A stretch of 64,000 nucleotides of DNA. Source: Mytilus galloprovincialis (Eukaryota > Mollusca > Bivalvia > Mytilida > Mytilidae). The stretch's first letter is position 1. Each line of letters starts with the position of its first letter. Both the position numbers and the translations under genes were made by a program. The DNA lies in assembly GCF_965363235.1 (NCBI RefSeq), contig NC_134849.1, positions 64,623,122 to 64,687,121 of the forward strand, given 5' to 3'. The notes under the pieces were generated by a model. The model worked only from the letters and a program-made list of their open reading frames with translations. It was not told the DNA's origin and did no database searches. This document shows, in pieces, positions 60,431 to 64,000 of the stretch.

Positions 60431-62150
60431 CAGTGGTGTAACAGACTCATCATCCATGATTTGATTGATAACACATTAGAACCTTAGATTAGAACATCTG
60501 TGTCTTTTGTTAAAAGTAAATTCCTGTAAAATAAAAAGAAAAAAGAAAAAAAACCTTATTTTGAATTCGTTATTAACCATTACTTAGTTTTAAATGACGA
60601 AAATTCTAATCTTAGCAAATTAGAAAAAAAAAGAGTTAGAATTAAATTCCCACCACTACCCTTAAATATTAAATATATTGATTTTTAAAAAAATGTTAAA
60701 ATTTCGTTTTGATTTTGCAATAGTCTGAAAATTCTAAGATTATCAAAAGTTTGAATTTAAGAATAGCTAATTAGCTGTTTTTTGGGCGAAATTTTACAGA
60801 ATTTTGAAACCTCAATGCTCTTCAATTTCGTTAGTTATTTGGCCTTTTTCCATGCTAAGTCTGATTGAATACTTGACTATCTGGGTAAAGTCTGAATGTT
60901 ATCTGGAAATATGCTCGACGTGGTTAATTCTGGTTTTGAATAGTATTCTTGAATTGCTGTCAAGCATCTTTTTATTAAAAAATTATGAGTGATATCACCA
61001 CAATTATAAAGTATCTGACGGTCGTTTTCCTGGAAAAATAGTTTTCGTTTAATCATTCATATGATAATATAAGCAAGAGCAGTTGCTGGGACAAAACTAA
61101 TGTAGAAATGATCTAGACAACGATGGAACGACCATTTAACTTCAAAATTTTTTTTTTTTTCTTTACCAAAAAATATTGTGATCCCCCAATTTGGAGATAG
61201 TATATATTGTGATTAAACAGATGACAAAACAAGAAAAAAAAAAAACTGAATCCAAATTTCCCCATACCTTATATATATAGTGTTAAATTTAATTCTATTT
61301 CTATTCCAATGTTATTTTTAAACAATCATGGTCTATATAGATTTCTAAAACGAACCAATTATTTTCAAAAGGGATAGGCCGGGGTTGGAGGAAGGGAGGA
61401 GGGACTGGCCGATTACGATATATTTATACAAATAAAACCCGATTAACTTTTGATCGATCTTTTACTGGTCTTTTCCCTCCTCCCGAAACATACAATATGT
61501 AGGGGATTTTTTTTTTTGAGAATCAGTTGTCTAGCACATGTTGTTAATTATTATAAAAATAATGATAACAAACGACAATAAATGTCCCACAAAATGTACA
61601 ATAAATGCTATATACCTGAAATGAAGCGGATTTCTTTTAAAGTAGAGAGACATAGGTGCAGAAAATTTTATTAGAAGATTTTCTTCCAAAAATAACTGAT
61701 TTTTACAATCAAGGGGTAGATGTGTTGGGTTGTGGAAGAGGTTGATAGTACGCGCTTTCCAATGGAGCCGTCACTTTAAACACGTGTATTCAATGATCTA
61801 TAAGCACGATCTAAAATATTCAAGATAAAGTTTTCAAAATTAATAATGTACATGTATGAAGTTATATTTTCCTATTTGTTTCATTTATGAAATAATCATT
61901 CAATCAAGAGTCTGGTTGTTCTTCGATAATTGTATATATGTTATTATAATTTTTCCATATTCCCCATGTGTGCCCATTGATTTGAAAAGAAGTTTATAAC
62001 TAGTATAATGTTATTCCTAATATATTCTATCCTATTCTATTAAAATCTGTTTTTTTTTATATCCTATCATCTATTCTTTTCGGTTCTTTTATATCCTATC
62101 ATTTTCTATCCTGTTCTTTTCCATTCTATTATATTCTAATCTATTCTAGT

Positions 62151-62229
62151 TATAACCAATCATATTACGTCTAGATGACACACAAACACGTGGGACGTTG
62201 TTTGTAAACAAACAGCATTATTCTGTAAT
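62151..62229 (+). promoter_or_regulatory. Duplicate of the candidate IAP promoter
   Basis: CCAAT (62156-62160), CACGTG (62187-62192) and the forkhead-type cluster (62199-62214) recur in the order and spacing of 44,263-44,321 while the surrounding sequence has diverged. It lies 1.7 kb before the candidate exon at the right edge. Confidence 0.38.
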
Positions 62230-62266
62230 ATGACCACGAATTCATCTTACTTAATAATTATATTGC
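62230..62266 (+). CDS. Candidate first coding exon of a second, downstream gene
   Basis: This is the duplicate of the short exon at 44339. It reads M-T-T-N-S-S-Y-L-I-I-I-L plus one base, ending at GTATAAG (GT at 62267-62268), which aligns with the donor of the first copy. Phase 1 fits the only open frame of the candidate exon starting at 63955. It is hypothetical: the peptide is short and the donor is non-ideal. Confidence 0.33.
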
Positions 62267-62859
62267 GTATAAGACAATCTTAAGTTAAGATCTTACAATA
62301 ATATTGTGTACAAGACACACGACGTTAAGCTATATTACAATTCGGATTTCAAAAAACAAATAAAAGCATGAACTTCGACGAGTTTTAACATACTTCTTCG
62401 CGATATTGTCATAAGATATAATGAGTCATTTTCTAAAAATAGACATTCAGTGTTGCATATATATATAACACTTCTTATGAATCAACTATATATATGTAAA
62501 TTGGACACTGCAAAGTAAGCTTTTTCTTGATAATATAAAAGTTTTAATATTTTTCAACAAATTTATATCATCTGATAACAGTTTATCTATAATATTATCT
62601 TTTATGCCCTGTGTTTTTACCTTAATTGTTAACTATAAACGTACAGTGTGCAACGACTAAACAACTTGATTGGAATATGTTAACATGGTTAAGGTCTTAT
62701 CACTTTTTTAGTTTGGATACCAGAAATGTAAAAATAAAAAAAATTAGATAAACCGAAATTCAATATAAATCAAATTACTAATCATAGTTCATTGATACGG
62801 GATTCAATTAGTTATTTTGTAAAATCTTAATATTTTGGAGGTTGCATTTATAATCTGTT

Positions 62860-63954
62860 GTCTTGCATACCAGTTCTAACAGGGGTGATCTGAGCCGGAT
62901 CACCCTAGTTTGAGTGTCTTTGTTATGCATGCTTTCCTTTGTTCTGTAACATTTTGGCGGGAATGGCAAATCCACTATAAAACTTATAATTAAATATACA
63001 ATTATACGGAAAAGACTATCTATCAAAATTAACGTAGAAAACATCCAGTGTATATGCTAGGATTCGAACTCAAGACCTTTAGCATATCAAGCCACAACAC
63101 AACCACTACACCATGACGACTGGATATGGACTATCAGTAATTTAACATACTTAAAGGAAGCAAGATGTTTTTATAAGTGGGGCTAGTTGGCAGACCTTTA
63201 TTCAGTGAGGTTTAAACCCCTTTCGTTAATAAGTGAGTTGTCAGTGAAAAGTAAAATCACAAAAATACTGAACTCAGAGGAAAATCAATTCGGAATTGTT
63301 CAGTTTGATTTTACACTTTTTTAAAAGTGGGGCGAGTCGGTAAACAAGAGTGGGCGATTTTTTTTTCTTCAAAAAGTGGCGAGTTGACATTGTTTAATAT
63401 CTACTTATCGTGTTCGGGGGTCAAACAGGGTATAAATCATAAAGTAATGTATAAAGTATATTATAATGGTTGTGTGGCGTTCTAAACTAGATTTTATGAA
63501 TTGTAAATGGTTTTTCGTTTAATCTTAATTTTAATATTCAAGATAAAAAAGTGACCTTATCATACGTTGTCTTTTACCATTTTTTGGGTGTATGTTTCTC
63601 TTTGATCTTTGATGCTATCATAGACTTCTACTCATTGATGTATTTCAGATACACAGAGAGGATCATACTTTAGAAGGAAGATCTATTCTTATTGTTTTAA
63701 TTGCTGATTCATGGACATCACTTTTAAATTCATATTATGCAAAATTCCATTTCTTTGAGTACGCACGAACATAAAACTGTTGGTAATTTAAGTATGTCCA
63801 TTAGAGACTTATGTTAAGGACAAGACTTTAATTGTGTAATTTAGCTCTTTTTTGACGTTATATATGTATAATGATTCAAGACTTGGTACTTTTTTGATAT
63901 ATTGTTATATTGTGTCATTTCCAATCAGCTTAACTAACTTTAAATTCTTTTCAG
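62860..63954. other. Intergenic or intron sequence before the edge exon
   Basis: Contains the tRNA-like piece and a dispersed repeat at about 63,170-63,410 (aaaatcacaaaaatactgaac, gtggggcgagtcgg). Confidence 0.45.
63045..63128 (-). other. tRNA-like sequence (possible SINE head or tRNA pseudogene)
   Basis: On the minus strand TGGTGTAGTGG (box A) and GAGTTCGAATCC (box B) stand about 30 bp apart, typical of tRNA. Possible anticodon loop TTGATAT. The T-stem and acceptor pairing are poor, so a functional tRNA is unlikely. Confidence 0.5.
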
Positions 63955-64000
63955 AACAAGCTTATAGCCGCTTACAAGATGTTCCGTCAGATGCTGTAAT
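63955..64000 (+). CDS. Candidate exon cut by the window edge
   Basis: It is preceded by a good acceptor context (CTAAC branch-like motif, TTCTTTTCAG ending at 63954). Of the three frames only one is open: after two bases it reads Q-A-Y-S-R-L-Q-D-V-P-S-D-A-V. That frame needs a one-base carry-over, which the short exon ending at 62266 supplies. No similarity to the IAP large exon is seen in the 46 bases available, and the product is unknown. Confidence 0.38.

Larger units (their letters stand above)
58780..62850. repeat. Segmental duplication, copy 2
   Basis: Counterpart of 40,260-45,560 in the same orientation, offset about 18 kb. Carries two MITEs and a family F repeat absent from copy 1, and lacks the MITE and some minisatellites of copy 1. 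The duplicated promoter and short exon are near its right end. Confidence 0.8.

Noticed and set aside
60203-60487. 94-codon frame MKSIEDPKFQ..
   Set aside because: Lies across dispersed repeat family F, which is also present in pieces at 10.6 and 51.3 kb.

Overview
This is a eukaryotic, AT-rich, intron-containing and very repeat-dense window. Many dispersed repeats match, from memory, families common in marine mussel (Mytilus) genomes. The one clear gene belongs to the inhibitor-of-apoptosis (IAP) family, which is expanded in bivalves. Best reading: a nuclear fragment of a bivalve mollusc, most likely Mytilus. No search could be run, so family names here are descriptive labels (A, B, D, E and so on).

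Gene content. One IAP gene lies on the + strand at about 47.3-50.7 kb. Four exons with canonical GT/AG borders and matching phases join into 718 codons from the first ATG of the large exon. The protein has an N-terminal helical segment, a degenerate BIR, a well conserved cIAP-like BIR, a UBA domain and a C-terminal C3HC4 RING; no CARD is seen. A broken tandem copy of the end of the RING exon lies in the 3' flank (50.72-50.85 kb). A possible promoter plus tiny first exon at 44.26-44.37 kb splices in phase into the IAP gene. Its duplicated counterpart at 62.15-62.27 kb splices in phase to a candidate exon cut by the right window edge (63,955-64,000), suggesting that a second gene starts there.

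Layout. 0-13 kb: dispersed repeats and arrays of degenerate palindromic words, including a 3.3-kb element with inverted termini (7.86-11.18 kb). 13.4-15.8 kb: a 2.4-kb non-autonomous transposon with perfect 26-bp inverted ends and an unfilled related target site next door. 15.8-18 kb: poly-C tandem duplication and a CATATG palindrome array. 19.9-24.1 kb: nested tandem repeats. 24-31 kb: old dispersed repeats, a second CATATG array and a long hairpin. 32.5-32.9 kb: a Mutator-like MITE. 36.3-38.2 kb: a TA-flanked element packed with ATATCTTATA palindromes. 40.3-45.6 and 58.8-62.9 kb: a diverged direct segmental duplication flanking the IAP gene; MITEs are present in one copy and absent from the other. 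51.8-53.6 and 55.7-56.7 kb: a second duplicated pair.

How it fits together. The IAP locus sits between two diverged copies of its apparent upstream region, as expected for tandem expansion of a gene family. Most of the other sequence is non-autonomous DNA transposons, tandem arrays and mussel-type interspersed repeats. No tRNA, rRNA or CRISPR locus is convincingly present; two tRNA-like fragments are noted.
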